This document shows, piece after piece, positions 45,450 through 56,132 of a stretch of 64,000 nucleotides of DNA. The notes below the pieces were generated by a model. That model did no database searches and had not been told where the DNA came from. It worked only from the letters and a program-made list of their open reading frames with translations. Within the stretch, counting starts at the first letter, position 1. Each line of letters starts with the position of its first letter. A program made the position numbers and the translations under genes. The DNA comes from Drosophila pseudoobscura (Eukaryota; Arthropoda; Insecta; Diptera; Drosophilidae). The stretch is taken from contig NC_046679.1 in NCBI RefSeq assembly GCF_009870125.1, forward strand, positions 7,254,001 through 7,318,000. Reading direction: 5' to 3'.

Positions 45450-47237
45450 ATGTTGAAAGTGCGCAGCGGTCTATCTATAATTCAGGCGCAAAAAGCAGCC
45501 CTCTCTGTCAGCAGTCCGCTGGTAAATATATAGTATACATATAGATCCGATATCACAGTGACATACGTTTTTGAATCTCTTGTAGCGTTGGCAGACCACA
45601 GCAGCTGTAGCAGAGCCCAGAAATGATGAAGAGTGGCTACAAGCTCGTCCCTTTGAGCAGATTCCTAGTACAACTTTTCTGTCGACTGTTCGGAATTTTA
45701 TGCCTGGAGGAAAATATAGCAAACTGGACATTGTGAATTTGTTCAAGGCTTTGCAAGACGACTATGGAAACATATTATATTTACCAGGTATGATGGGAGG
45801 TACGTCATACCTGATGACTCACAATCCCAAGGACTTCGAGGTCGTGTTCCGGAACGAAGGAGTGTGGCCGCATCGGCCTGGCAGCGATACTCTTCGCTAT
45901 CATCGGAAGACTCATAGAAAGGATTTCTTCCAGGGAGTGGAGGGAGCTATACCCACACAAGGAAAAACCTGGAGCGACTTTCGATCGGCTGTAAATCCTG
46001 TCCTCATGCAACCGAAGAACGTGCGGCTCTACTATAAGAAGATGTCCCAAGTGAATCAGGAGTTTGTGCAACGGTGCGTATGACTGATAATAAATCCCTG
46101 TTTACGCTCAAGTACGTTCTCCCCTCTAATCAGTATTAAAGCACTCCGTGACATCGATACACAGGAAGCCCCTGATGATTTCTTAACCGTTATAAATCGG
46201 TGGACCCTCGAATCAGTCTCTGTGGTGGCTCTGGACAAGCAGTTGGGACTGCTCAAAGAGTCGGACGATAACGACCAGGCTGTGTTACTTTTCAAGCACC
46301 TGGACGATTTTTTTGAATTAACAGCCGATCTGGAGATGAAGCCGTCCATCTGGCGTTACTTTAAAACACCCAAGCTAATGAAACTAATGAAGGCACTGGA
46401 CGGCGTTCAAGAAATAACCTTAGCGTATGTAGATGAAGCTATAGAGCGTCTAGAGAAGGAGGCCAAGGAAGGAGTTGTCCGTCCTGAGAACGAGCAGAGT
46501 GTACTGGAAAAGCTGCTCAAGATCGACAAAAAGGTGGCCACGGTTATGGCCATGGACATGCTAATGGCCGGAGTGGATACCGTACGTAGTCTGCTGATCT
46601 CATACTTACCCTTAATTCATACATCCTCTTTTTCCAGACCTCAAGTACATTTACAGCGGCCTTGCTGTGCCTTGCCAAGAATCCGGAGAAACAGGCCATA
46701 CTCCGAGAAGAGGTGATGAAGGTTCTACCCGAGAAGGACTCCGAATTCACTGAGGCATCGATGAAGAACGTCCCCTATCTACGTGCCTGCATCAAAGAGT
46801 CACAACGGATCTATCCTTTGGTCATCGGCAATGGCCGAGTTCTCAATCGGGACAGCGTTTTGAGCGGATTCCAAGTGCCAGCTGGTACTTGTGTGTCGAT
46901 GATTCCCCTGAGATTGCTATCAAGCGAGGATCACTTCCCCAAGGCTGCTGAGTTTCTGCCAGAACGGTGGATTCGTAACGCCACAGACTCCTCCGGAGTA
47001 TGCCCGGCAAATGACTTGAAGCTGAAGAATCCGTTCGTGTTCTTGCCCTTTGGATTTGGACCCCGGATGTGCGTTGGAAAGCGTATCGTGGACATGGAGC
47101 TAGAGCTGGGCATCGCCCGACTCATTCGGAACTTCAACATCGAGTTCAATCATCCCACGGAGAACGCTTTCCGCTCGGCCATGATCAGTTTGCCCAACAT
47201 ACCGCTTAAGTTTAAGTTTACCGACTTGCCCAATTGA
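45450..47237 (+). CDS. Cyp12a-like: Mitochondrial cytochrome P450, CYP12A type, gene 2
   Basis: Exons 45450-45521, 45586-46073, 46134-46581 and 46638-47237 give 535 residues. Presequence [20 protein letters not shown] then [12 protein letters not shown]-helix AGVDTTSSTF spans the exon 3/4 junction near residue 336; ExxR is ESQR at 390-393; the heme cysteine is near 481 in [12 protein letters not shown]. Long parts of exon 4 are identical to gene 1 although exons 1-3 are closer to genes 3 and 4, which points to gene conversion. A poly(A) signal is at 47325-47330. Expected to be a matrix-side inner-membrane monooxygenase; substrate not predictable from sequence. Confidence 0.93.
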
Positions 47238-47447
47238 AGAATTATTTTTTTAGCCGGTACTAAAAGAGTAAAGGACTATATTAGATTCGTGTATATGTAA
47301 CTGTGTATATAAACGTATTTGTAAAATAAAGTATGTACATATATTTTATCAGCATCACTAGTCAAGCTCATATTTTTGATAATCTGAATAAAATCGGACC
47401 ATTATTATAGTTTCTCTGCTTCGTCTCGCTATCTACTTCTTCCTAGA

Positions 47448-47467
47448 CCAGTGGCGCCACCTGGTGG
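47448..47467 (-). promoter_or_regulatory. CTCF-type site between P450 genes 2 and 3
   Basis: The minus strand reads CCACCAGGTGGCGCCACTGG, which fits the CTCF core (CCASYAGRKGGCRS) at every position. It lies 211 bp after the gene 2 stop codon, and a paralogous copy follows gene 3. Confidence 0.65.
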
Positions 47468-47611
47468 AGTGAGCGAGATGTATCGGAATGGAAACAGCTG
47501 AAATACTAATGGGAGGATAAAGCAGCTCAGTTATATATTGTATAATTCAGATCATCAATAATAAAGTTGCATATATGTACATATTTATGCAAACTGAAAC
47601 TGGGTAGAATA

Positions 47612-47692
47612 GTGTCGCGGTTTGAAAAGTGGATTCTCAGTATTTTGCGATAAGATAACTTTTTCAAGTATCTAAAGCTCTGTGTACATTTG
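47612..47692 (+). promoter_or_regulatory. GATAAGATA-containing conserved block (gene 2/3 intergenic)
   Basis: GATTCTCAGTATTTTGCG followed by GATAAGATAA (47649-47658), a double GATA site. It has a paralogous copy at 50404-50484. Flanking CGCGGTTTGAAA is also conserved. Confidence 0.5.
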
Positions 47693-47839
47693 GACGAGGC
47701 TTAGGCAAGACAGTTCACATCCGTCTAATTGATCTGCCCTTATAGATCTATTTGAATATACTAAAAATGAGTCAGTCTTAGCTCCAAGTTGTTCGAGCAA
47801 CGATCAGCTGTTTGAACAAATCGAAATGCACACGAGTAC

Positions 47840-47930
47840 ATTTGTTTGCGGACAGATAACATAATATATCGGCAAAACACTTATAAAGATTAGTTTGTTT
47901 GTGTTATTATCAGGGCCAAAGAGTCGCAAG
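47840..47930 (+). promoter_or_regulatory. GATA-containing conserved block upstream of P450 gene 3
   Basis: Contains GACAGATAACATAATATA, AAAGATTAGTTTGTTTGTGT and TATTATCAGGGCCAAAGAGT, matching the blocks at 44930 and 50632. It ends about 330 bp before the inferred start site. Confidence 0.55.
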
Positions 47931-48255
47931 TATACAAGTCATGCCAATAAGTTTAATGCAATGGGTAGTATACTGTAGTATTGGAGATATATGTAAGAGA
48001 GTAGTATAATGTTCTTATGAATAAGGTTCGTGCGGCATACATTTCAGCTGTGAATTTTTATCGGATTTTTTGTTCTTTAACTTATAGTAAATGTTTACAA
48101 AATGATTTTTGTTTTTTTTTTTTGTTTTTGTTCTCTTGCGAAGCTGTTATGGCTCTCTCTTTTAAAGTTTTTGCGCTGTTATCATCAAAATTGGCAACAA
48201 AGTTCTTGCAGGCCTTTGGAATAGCTGGCTAATGGAACGACCGGTCAGAGACAGA

Positions 48256-48289
48256 TCAGTTTAGCTTTGGCAGCGAACGACATAAGTTC
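48256..48289 (+). promoter_or_regulatory. Initiator + DPE core promoter, P450 gene 3
   Basis: TCAGTT has its A at 48258 (+1); AGTTC at 48285-48289 is at +28 to +32. No TATA box. The 5' UTR would be 43 nt. Confidence 0.7.
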
Positions 48290-48300
48290 CAAAAAGCAAA

Positions 48301-50084
48301 ATGTTGAAAGTGCGCAGCGGTCTATCTATAATTCAGGCGCAAAAAGCAGCCCTCTCTGTCAGCAGTCCGCTGGTAAATATATAGTATACATATAGATCTG
48401 ATATCACAGTGATATACGTTTTTGAATCTCTTGCAGCGTTGGCAGACCACAGCAGCTGTAGCAGAGCCCAGAAATGATGAAGAGTGGCTACAAGCTCGTC
48501 CCTTTGAGCAGATTCCTAGTACAACTTTTCTGTCGACTGTTCGGAATTTTATGCCTGGAGGAAAATATAGCAAATTGGATATTGGGGAATTGTTCAAGGC
48601 CTTCCGCGGCGAGTATGGAGACATATTCTATTTACCAGGTATCCTGGGAGGTACGTCATTCCTGATGACTCACAATCCCAAGGACTTCGAGGTCGTGTTC
48701 CGGAACGAGGGCGTATGGCCCAATCGACCTGGCAGCGGCACTCTTAGCTATCATCGGCAGACTCATGGGAAGGATTTTTTCCAGGGAGTGGAGGGAGTTG
48801 TACCTACACAAGGAAAAACCTGGGGCGACTTTCGATCGGCTGTAAATCCTGTGCTCATGCAGCCGAAGAACGTGCGGCTTTACTATAAGAAGATGTCCCA
48901 AGTGAACCAGGAGTTTGTGCAACGGTGCGTATGACTGAAAACAAATTCGAGTCTATGTTCAATGGTCTTCTCCATTCGCAGTATTAAAACACTCCGTGAC
49001 GTCGACACCCAGGAAGTTCCTGATGATTTCATAAGCATTATAAACCGGTGGACCCTCGAATCAGTCTCTGTGGTGGCTCTGGACAAGCAGTTGGGACTGC
49101 TCAAAGAGTCGGACGATAACGACCAGGCTGTGTTACTTTTCAAGTACCTGGACGATTTTTTCGATCTATCAGCCGATCTGGAGTTGAAGCCCTCTGCCTG
49201 GCGTTACTTTAAAACACCCAAGCTAATGAAGCTAATGAAGGTCCTAGATGGCATTCAAGAAATAACTTCAGCGTATGTAGATGAAGCTATAGAGCGTCTA
49301 GAGAAGGAGGCCAAGGAGGGTGTTGTCCGTCCTGAGAACGAGCAGAGTGTACTGGAAAAGCTGCTCAAGGTCAACAAGAAGGTGGCGACGGTTATGGCCA
49401 TGGACATGCTAATGGCCGGAGTGGATACCGTAAGTAGTCTGCTGATCTCATACTTACCCTTATCTCATACATCCTTTTTTCCAGACCTCAAGTACATTTA
49501 CAGCGGCCTTGCTGTGCCTTGCCAAGAATCCGGAGAAACAGGCCATACTCCGAGAAGAGGTGATGAAGGTTCTACCCGAGAAGGACTCCGAGTTCACTGA
49601 GGCATCGATGAAGAACGTTCCCTATCTACGTGCCTGCATCAAGGAGTCACAACGGATTTATCCTCTGGCCCTTGGCAATGGCCGAGTTCTCAATCGGGAC
49701 AGCGTTTTGAGCGGATACCAAGTGCCAGCTGGTACCTGTGTGTCAATGGTTGCCCTGAGCTTGCTATCAAGCGAGGAGCACTTTCCCAAGGCTGCTGAGT
49801 TCCTGCCCGAACGTTGGATTCGTAACGCCACAGACTCCACCGGGCAATGCCCGGCAAACGACTTGAAGCTGAAGAATCCATTCGTATTCTTGCCCTTCGG
49901 ATTTGGACCCCGGATGTGCGTGGGAAAGCGTATCGTGGACATGGAGCTAGAGCTGGGCATCGCCCGACTCATTCGGAACTTCAACATCGAGTTCAATCAT
50001 CCCACGGAGAAAGCTTTCCGCTCCTCCCTGATCAGTTTGCCCAACATACCGCTTAAGTTTAAGTTCACCGACTTGCCTAATTGA
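48301..50084 (+). CDS. Cyp12a-like: Mitochondrial cytochrome P450, CYP12A type, gene 3
   Basis: Exons 48301-48372, 48437-48924, 48982-49429 and 49485-50084 give 535 residues. Exon 1 is identical to that of gene 2 and exon 2 nearly so. Exon 3 and the intron before it are close to gene 4. Presequence, I-helix AGVDTTSSTF, ESQR and the [12 protein letters not shown] heme loop are intact. One notable difference lies in exon 2, DTLRYHR in genes 2 and 4 against GTLSYHR here. A poly(A) signal is at 50150-50155. Same role expected as for its neighbours, with substrate unknown. Confidence 0.93.
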
Positions 50085-50238
50085 CGCATTCTTTGTAAAC
50101 CCTGTTCAAAAAGAATACAGGATTATATGTATGTGCATGTAACTGTGTAAATAAACGTATAAACAGTTGATATGTTAGATAATTTTGATAAAATGGGACC
50201 ATTATTATAGCTTCTCTGCTTCGTCTCGCTATCTAAGA

Positions 50239-50258
50239 CCAGTGGCGCCACCTGGTGG
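50239..50258 (-). promoter_or_regulatory. CTCF-type site between P450 genes 3 and 4
   Basis: The same 20 bases as the site at 47448-47467, with conserved flanks (CGTCTCGCTATCT before, AGTGAGCGAGAT after). It lies 155 bp after the gene 3 stop codon. Confidence 0.65.
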
Positions 50259-50403
50259 AGTGAGCGAGATATAAAGGAAGGGAGCTGGAATTATTTTTCA
50301 TTAGTGAAAGAATGATAAAGGAGTGCATTTATATATTGAATAATTAATCAATCATAAAATTGCATATATGTATGTATGCGAACAGAGTACCAGGTAAAAT
50401 ATT

Positions 50404-50484
50404 ATCGCGGTTTGAAAGGTAGATTCTCAGTATTTTGCGATAAGATACGTTTTTCAAGAATCTTATGTTCTATGTACATTTGGT
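50404..50484 (+). promoter_or_regulatory. GATAAGATA-containing conserved block (gene 3/4 intergenic)
   Basis: Paralogue of the block at 47612, with GATAAGATA at 50439-50447. Confidence 0.5.
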
Positions 50485-50631
50485 CGATTGAGCTTATGCT
50501 AAGTCATAGACAATACAGTGCATATATTTGAATTTAATAAAATTGACTCAGTCTTCGCTTCGAGTTGCTCGGATCACAATGACTAGCAGAGAATGCATTT
50601 AAGAATGTTTGAAATATGGTTTCCATTTCTA

Positions 50632-50715
50632 TGGGTGCAGATAACAAAATATAATGATAAAACACTTATAAAGATTAGTTTATTTGTGTTATTATCAGGG
50701 CCAAAGAGTCTCATG
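50632..50715 (+). promoter_or_regulatory. GATA-containing conserved block upstream of P450 gene 4
   Basis: Contains GCAGATAACAAAATATAA, AAAGATTAGTTTATTTGTGT and TATTATCAGGGCCAAAGAGT. It is now about 2.1 kb from the gene 4 start site because of insertions in between. Confidence 0.55.
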
Positions 50716-51227
50716 TCTACAAGCTATACCAAGCTGATGAAATGGCTTTAGCCAGAAGCAAAAAAATATTGAAATTGTACATTATCTTCGAAGTTTTTTT
50801 GGAATTTGTTTATCTCAATTGAGGTAGCATGAAAATGTACGCCTATTCGCCAGCTATTGTATATTATTACGCTATTCATATTAATAATTTGTGTTCATCA
50901 AACCAATTCTCAATAGTCTCACTATTCTCTATTTACGCTCACACATTTTTCAATTAATGCCAATGACATTGACCAATTCAACGAGTATATGCTTGAGTGA
51001 ACCGTTTAGGGTACTATTAGAGTATACTGTAGTTTTGGAGATGATGCTGTTATGAATAAGGGTCCGCGCGGCATACATTTCAGCTGTTAAACTTGATCAA
51101 AAGTATAGCTTTAATATTAGCTTAAAGATCATATTATCTATCTGTCATTTTATTATTAAATTATTAATAAATGCTAAAATATTAAATAGTAGCAGTGTTT
51201 ACACAAAGCTGCCCATGTGCTTACTCA

Positions 51228-51343
51228 TTTTCTGTCTTTTTCTCACATGCTTTTCGTCGTGCAATGTGTGCGCTCTCTGGCGGAGGAGAGCCATACTGAC
51301 AGAGTAGCGACTGCGATTTATAGCGTGCCCCTTCGTTTTTAAA
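51228..51343 (+). mobile_element. DINE-1 3'-end fragment (older copy)
   Basis: Shares ATTTTCTGTCT, TCGTCGTG and GGAGGAGAGCCATACTGAC with 52596-52676 of the full copy, and ends CCCCTTCGTTTTT where the full copy ends CCCCCTCGTT. It sits within about 425 bp (51090-51515) that is missing from the matching place upstream of gene 3. Confidence 0.6.
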
Positions 51344-51606
51344 TTCGAAATAGTTTTTTTGGTTGCAATTATTTAATATCAATTTTTAGCAAAGGGATTA
51401 ATTATAGCATATTCTAATCAATGCGATTACTTTTTAGGACTTTACAAATTTCTTAAAATATTGAGACAGTAACTGACTTAATAGGTATACCAAAGTCGAG
51501 GCCATGGCATTCAGTCGTACATTTTGTTCTTCAAATTATAGTGAATGTTTACAAAATGTTTTTTGTTTTGGTTCTCTTGCGAACCTGTTTTGGCGATCTC
51601 TCTTTT

Positions 51607-52737
51607 TATACCCGATACTCAAAATGAGTATTGGGGTATATTAGATTTGTGGTAAAAGTGGATGTGTGTAACGTCCAGAAGGAATCGTTTCCGACCCTAT
51701 AAAGTATATATATTCTTGATCAGCATCAATAGCCGAGTCGATAGAGCCCTGTCTGTCTGTCCGTCCGTCCGTCTGTCCGTCTGTCCGTCCGTCCGTCTGT
51801 CCGTCTGTCCGTCCCCTTCAGCGCCTAATGCTCAAAGACTATAAGAGCTAGAGCAACGATGTTTTGGATCCAGACTTCTGTGATATGTCACTGCTCCAAA
51901 AATATTTCAAAACTTTGCCCCGCCCACTTCCGCCCCCACAAAGGGCGAAAATCTGTGGCATCCACAATTTCGACGATACGAGAAAACTAAAAACGCAGAA
52001 TCGTAGAAGATGACTATATCTTCTAGAGTGCAAAATCTGAACCAGATCGTATAATTATTACAGCCAGAATCACGAAAACAATTTCACACTTTCTCGCTCT
52101 GTCTCACTCTAACACACAGGTTTCATGGTCGGTTTTGCCAGTTGCAAAATATGAGTTCAAGGATCTCAGAACCTATAAAAGCCAGAGCAACCAAATTTGG
52201 TATCCACACTCCTGTGATATCGGACCTTGACCGTTTCCTGTCCAAATTTCGCCACACCCCCTTCCGCCCCCGCAAAGGACGGAAATCTGGGGCAACCACA
52301 AATCTCAGAGACTATTAAGGCTAGAGTAACCAAATTTGGTACACACACTCCTTTAAGATGTTACTATAAAACGTATATCTCAGAATTTCGCCCCACCCCC
52401 ATCCGCCCCCACAAAGGACGAAAATCTGTTGCATCCACAATATTGCAGATTTGAGAAAACTAAAAACGCAGAATTATAGATAATGACCATATCTATTAGA
52501 TTGCTGAATCTGGATCAGATCAGATCATTTTTATAGCCAAAAGGAACAAATCAATTTGCAGTGGCTACGCAGCGCCCGACGTCACGCTCAGACTGATTTT
52601 CTGTCTCTCTCGCACGCACTCTTTGTCGTGTCGTTAAATATTAGCGGCGTCTGCCGGAGGAGAGCCATACTGACTTAGTATCGGGTATAACCGTAGAGTT
52701 GCGGTGTCCGCAGCAACTCACAACGTTCCCCCTCGTT
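51607..52737 (+). mobile_element. DINE-1/INE-1 (Helentron-type) element
   Basis: The left end TATACCCGATACT (51607-51619) is mirrored by AGTATCGGGTATA at 52677-52689. The left end also folds on itself (ATACCCGATACTCA against TGAGTATTGGGGTAT). Next comes TTCTTGATCAGCATCAATAG, then GCCGAGTCGATAGAG and a GTCY microsatellite (about 51753-51813), the hallmark of DINE-1. The body holds about three copies of a module with CCGCCCCCACAAAGG and GCAACCAAATTTGGT. The 3' end has a bulged hairpin (GTTGCGG/CCGCAGCAAC) and CCCCCTCGTT. It carries no protein gene, as expected of this non-autonomous family. Comparison with the gene 3 promoter gives the insertion site. Confidence 0.88.
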
Positions 52738-52828
52738 AAGTTTGTGCGCTGTTATCATCCAATTTAGCAGCCAAGCTCTCGCAGGCCTTTGGAATAGCTA
52801 GCTAATGGAACGACCGGTCAGAGACAGA

Positions 52829-52862
52829 TCAGTTTAGCTTTGGCAGCGAACGACATAGGTTC
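52829..52862 (+). promoter_or_regulatory. Initiator + DPE core promoter, P450 gene 4
   Basis: TCAGTT has its A at 52831 (+1); GGTTC at 52858-52862 is at +28 to +32. No TATA box. Only about 94 bp of ancestral promoter remain between the DINE-1 element and +1. Confidence 0.7.
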
Positions 52863-52873
52863 CAAAAAGCAAA

Positions 52874-54662
52874 ATGTTGAAAGTGCGCAGCGGTCTATCT
52901 ATAATTCAGGCGCAAAAAGCGGCTGTCTCTGTCAGCTGTCCGCTGGTAAATAGACATATACATATATCGCTGACGTCACCAGGAAATTACAATTCGAATC
53001 TTCTATAGCGTTGGCAGACCACAGCAGCTGTAGCAGAGCCCAGAAATGATGCAGAGTGGCTGCAAGCTCGTCCCTTTGATCAGATTCCTAGTACAACATT
53101 TCTGTCGACTGTTCGGAATTTTATGCCTGGAGGAAAATATAGAAAATTGGACATTGTGGAATTGTTCCAGGCTTTGCAAGACGACTATGGAGACATATTC
53201 TATTTACCAGGTATCATGGGAGGCCCGTCATTTCTGACGACTCACAATCCCAAGGACTTCGAGGTCGTGTTCCGGAACGAGGGCGTATGGCCCAATCGAC
53301 CTGGCAGCGATACTCTTCGCTATCATCGGCAGACTCATAGGAAGGATTTCTTCCAGGGAGTCGAGGGAGTTATACCTACACAAGGAAAAACCTGGAGCGA
53401 CTTTCGATCCACTGTAAATCCTGTCCTCATGCAGCCGAAGAACGTGCGGCTTTACTATAAGAAGATGTCCCAAGTGAACCAGGAGTTTGTGCAACGGTGC
53501 GTATGACTGAAAAGAAATTCGAGTCTATTGTCTGTTCAATGGTATTCTCCATTCGCAGTATTAAAACACTCCGTGACGTCGACACCCAGGAAGTTCCTGA
53601 TGATTTCATAAGCATTATAAACCGGTGGACCCTCGAATCAGTCTCTGTGGTGGCTCTGGACAAGCAGTTGGGACTGCTCAAAGAGTCGGGCGATAACGAC
53701 CTGGCTGTGTTACTTTTCAAGCACCTGGACGATTTTTTCGAGCTATCAGCCGATCTAGAGATAAAGCCCTCCATCTGGCGTTACGTTAAAACACCCAAGC
53801 TAATGAAACTAATGAAAGCACTGGACGGCGTTCAAGAAGTAACCTTAGCGTATGTAGATGAAGCTATAGAGCGTCTAGAGAAGGAGGCCAAGGAAGGAGT
53901 TGTCCGTCCTGAGAGCGAGCAGAGTGTACTGCAAAAGCTACTCAAGGTCGACAAGAAGGTGGCGACGGTTATGGCCATGGACATGCTAATGGCCGGAGTG
54001 GATACCGTAAGTAGTCTGCTGATCTCATACTTACCCTTATCTCATACATCCTCTTTTTCCAGACCTCAAGTACATTTACAGCGGCCTTGCTGTGCCTTGC
54101 CAAGAATCCGGAGAAACAGGCCATACTCCGAGAGGAGGTGATGAAGGTTCTACCCGAGAAGGACTCCGAGTTCACTGAGGCATCGATGAAGAACGTTCCC
54201 TATCTACGTGCGTGCATCAAGGAGTCACAACGGTTGTACCCACTGGTCATCGGAAATATCCGAGTTCTCAATCGGGACAGTGTTCTAAGTGGATACCAAG
54301 TGCCTGCTGGCACCTTTATCTCGATGGTTCCTACTTCTTTGCTTTCAAGCGAGGAGCACTTCCTCAAAGCTAATGAGTTCCTGCCAGAACGTTGGATGCG
54401 TAGCGCCACAGACTCCACCGGGGAATGCCCAGCGAACGACTTGAAGCTGAAGAATCCATTCGTGTTCTTGCCCTTCGGATTTGGACCCCGGATGTGCGTG
54501 GGAAAGCGCATCGTGGACATGGAGCTAGAGCTGGGCATCGCCCGACTCATTCGGAACTTCAGCATTGAGTTCAATCATCCCACGGAGAAAGCTTTCCGCT
54601 CCTCCCTGATCAGTTTGCCCAACATACCTCTTAAGTTTAAGTTCACCGACTTGCCCAATTGA
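52874..54662 (+). CDS. Cyp12a-like: Mitochondrial cytochrome P450, CYP12A type, gene 4
   Basis: Exons 52874-52945, 53009-53496, 53559-54006 and 54063-54662 give 535 residues. Presequence [21 protein letters not shown]-helix AGVDTTSSTF, ESQR and [12 protein letters not shown] are intact. Exon 4 departs from the other copies after [29 protein letters not shown] replaces the GTCVSM version, a region near substrate-recognition site 5/6 in P450s, so substrate range may differ (inference). No AATAAA is seen close downstream; the nearest clear one is about 480 bp after the stop. The upstream region carries two transposon-related insertions. Confidence 0.93.
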
Positions 54663-56059
54663 AGCATTGTTATGCGTTGCTTTGGTCTTGAATTTATTCC
54701 GATTATATTCCTTGTGATAAGATAAGATTTGCAGTCGTTTGAACTTGTTTGTGAAGTGTTTTGGTTGGAAAAAGAGGAGGTAAGACAGCAAGTCCAGGGC
54801 TGCAATGAATCCAATTGTGAAGAGCCGTCCCAGATATGCCAGACCCGACCCTACCGATGGCTAGCCTGAGGGGGAATGAAACAAGCTGGTTGGTTTGTCT
54901 ATACATTTAAAGCTATTTCATTTCCAGTTTAATACACACTCAAATATATTTATGATCTATATATGTAGGTAGACATTCTAGACACTCAATACGGTATATG
55001 GTACATTTGTGGTAAACATTTTACAACAGTTTTACAGTTAAACAGCTCTTGGATTCTGGTTATACTCGTAATGGAGGCAGGGTCACGTACTGCCATCAAT
55101 TGGATGTCGATTCGCACGATGCTCTTTTGGCCAATTTCAACAATAAAATAGTTAGTTAGTTAGCTTTACTGGCCAAATGCTTGTAGAGAGTAAATATTCA
55201 ATGGAAAATCCGTATGTTCTTAGTTTCTTAGTGTTTTTTTTTCTTCAAGGTAGACATAAAGATATATTTGTGATTTTTGTTTTCTTTTTATCATATTTTG
55301 TTCGATTTTTACTTTGGTTTGGTCCAAATGGATATTGAAACTTTAACAGATTGGTTCTCTTGGTTTTTGTTTAACTTTTTGTTTTTAACGAATATATGTA
55401 AGTTATTATAAACATTTTCTAGAAGTTTTGGAAAGTTTTTTATAATTTATTATTTGTAATTTTCCCTTTTGTTTATTGCACTTTACGTTAGACATTTATG
55501 AGCTGAATCTAAGGAAAGTTCACACGTTTTTATCTATATTTGTATTGTATATAAAATAAATTGGAAATCAGTCCTAAATTATGGATATGAAAAGGTTCTC
55601 CTTCGACTTGCATTGGAACGTTTTTTACTATATCATTTCCAGTGCCCCTTTATTCAGTATTCAAAAAATATCATCACCTTTCGCCAGCCCCTACCAGAAC
55701 GAAACCCCCCCCCTGATACACACATTCATATGTACTGTATTGTTCGCAAACTGAATTTTTATGTTTATATTTTAATGCACAATCGATACGCAAAAATATA
55801 CACAATAAAAGCATCAGCAGGAGGAAAGCCTGATATGTGGGTGTGGCAATGAAATCGAGCAACAAGAAAACGAAAACGAAAAGGAAAACGGAGCCAGACT
55901 TAAATCCTGCTGAGCCACATACATATGAGTATAGTATATGTGATGTGGTGTCTGTTGCTCTTGTGGCTGTTGCCTGCTGTTTCTGTCTCTGTTTGTGGTG
56001 CGTGCCGGGGCAATAAAATCTAATTTGATGCAGGCTCCTCACATCTCCCCCTCCACACA

Positions 56060-56132
56060 GACGCACACACAGACAGACACTCCTCTTATACGCACACACA
56101 GACAGACATACACTCCTCTTATACGCACACAC
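56060..56132 (+). repeat. Tandem repeat, about 36 bp unit
   Basis: Two copies of ACACAGACAGACA followed by ACTCCTCTTATACGCAC. Confidence 0.85.
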
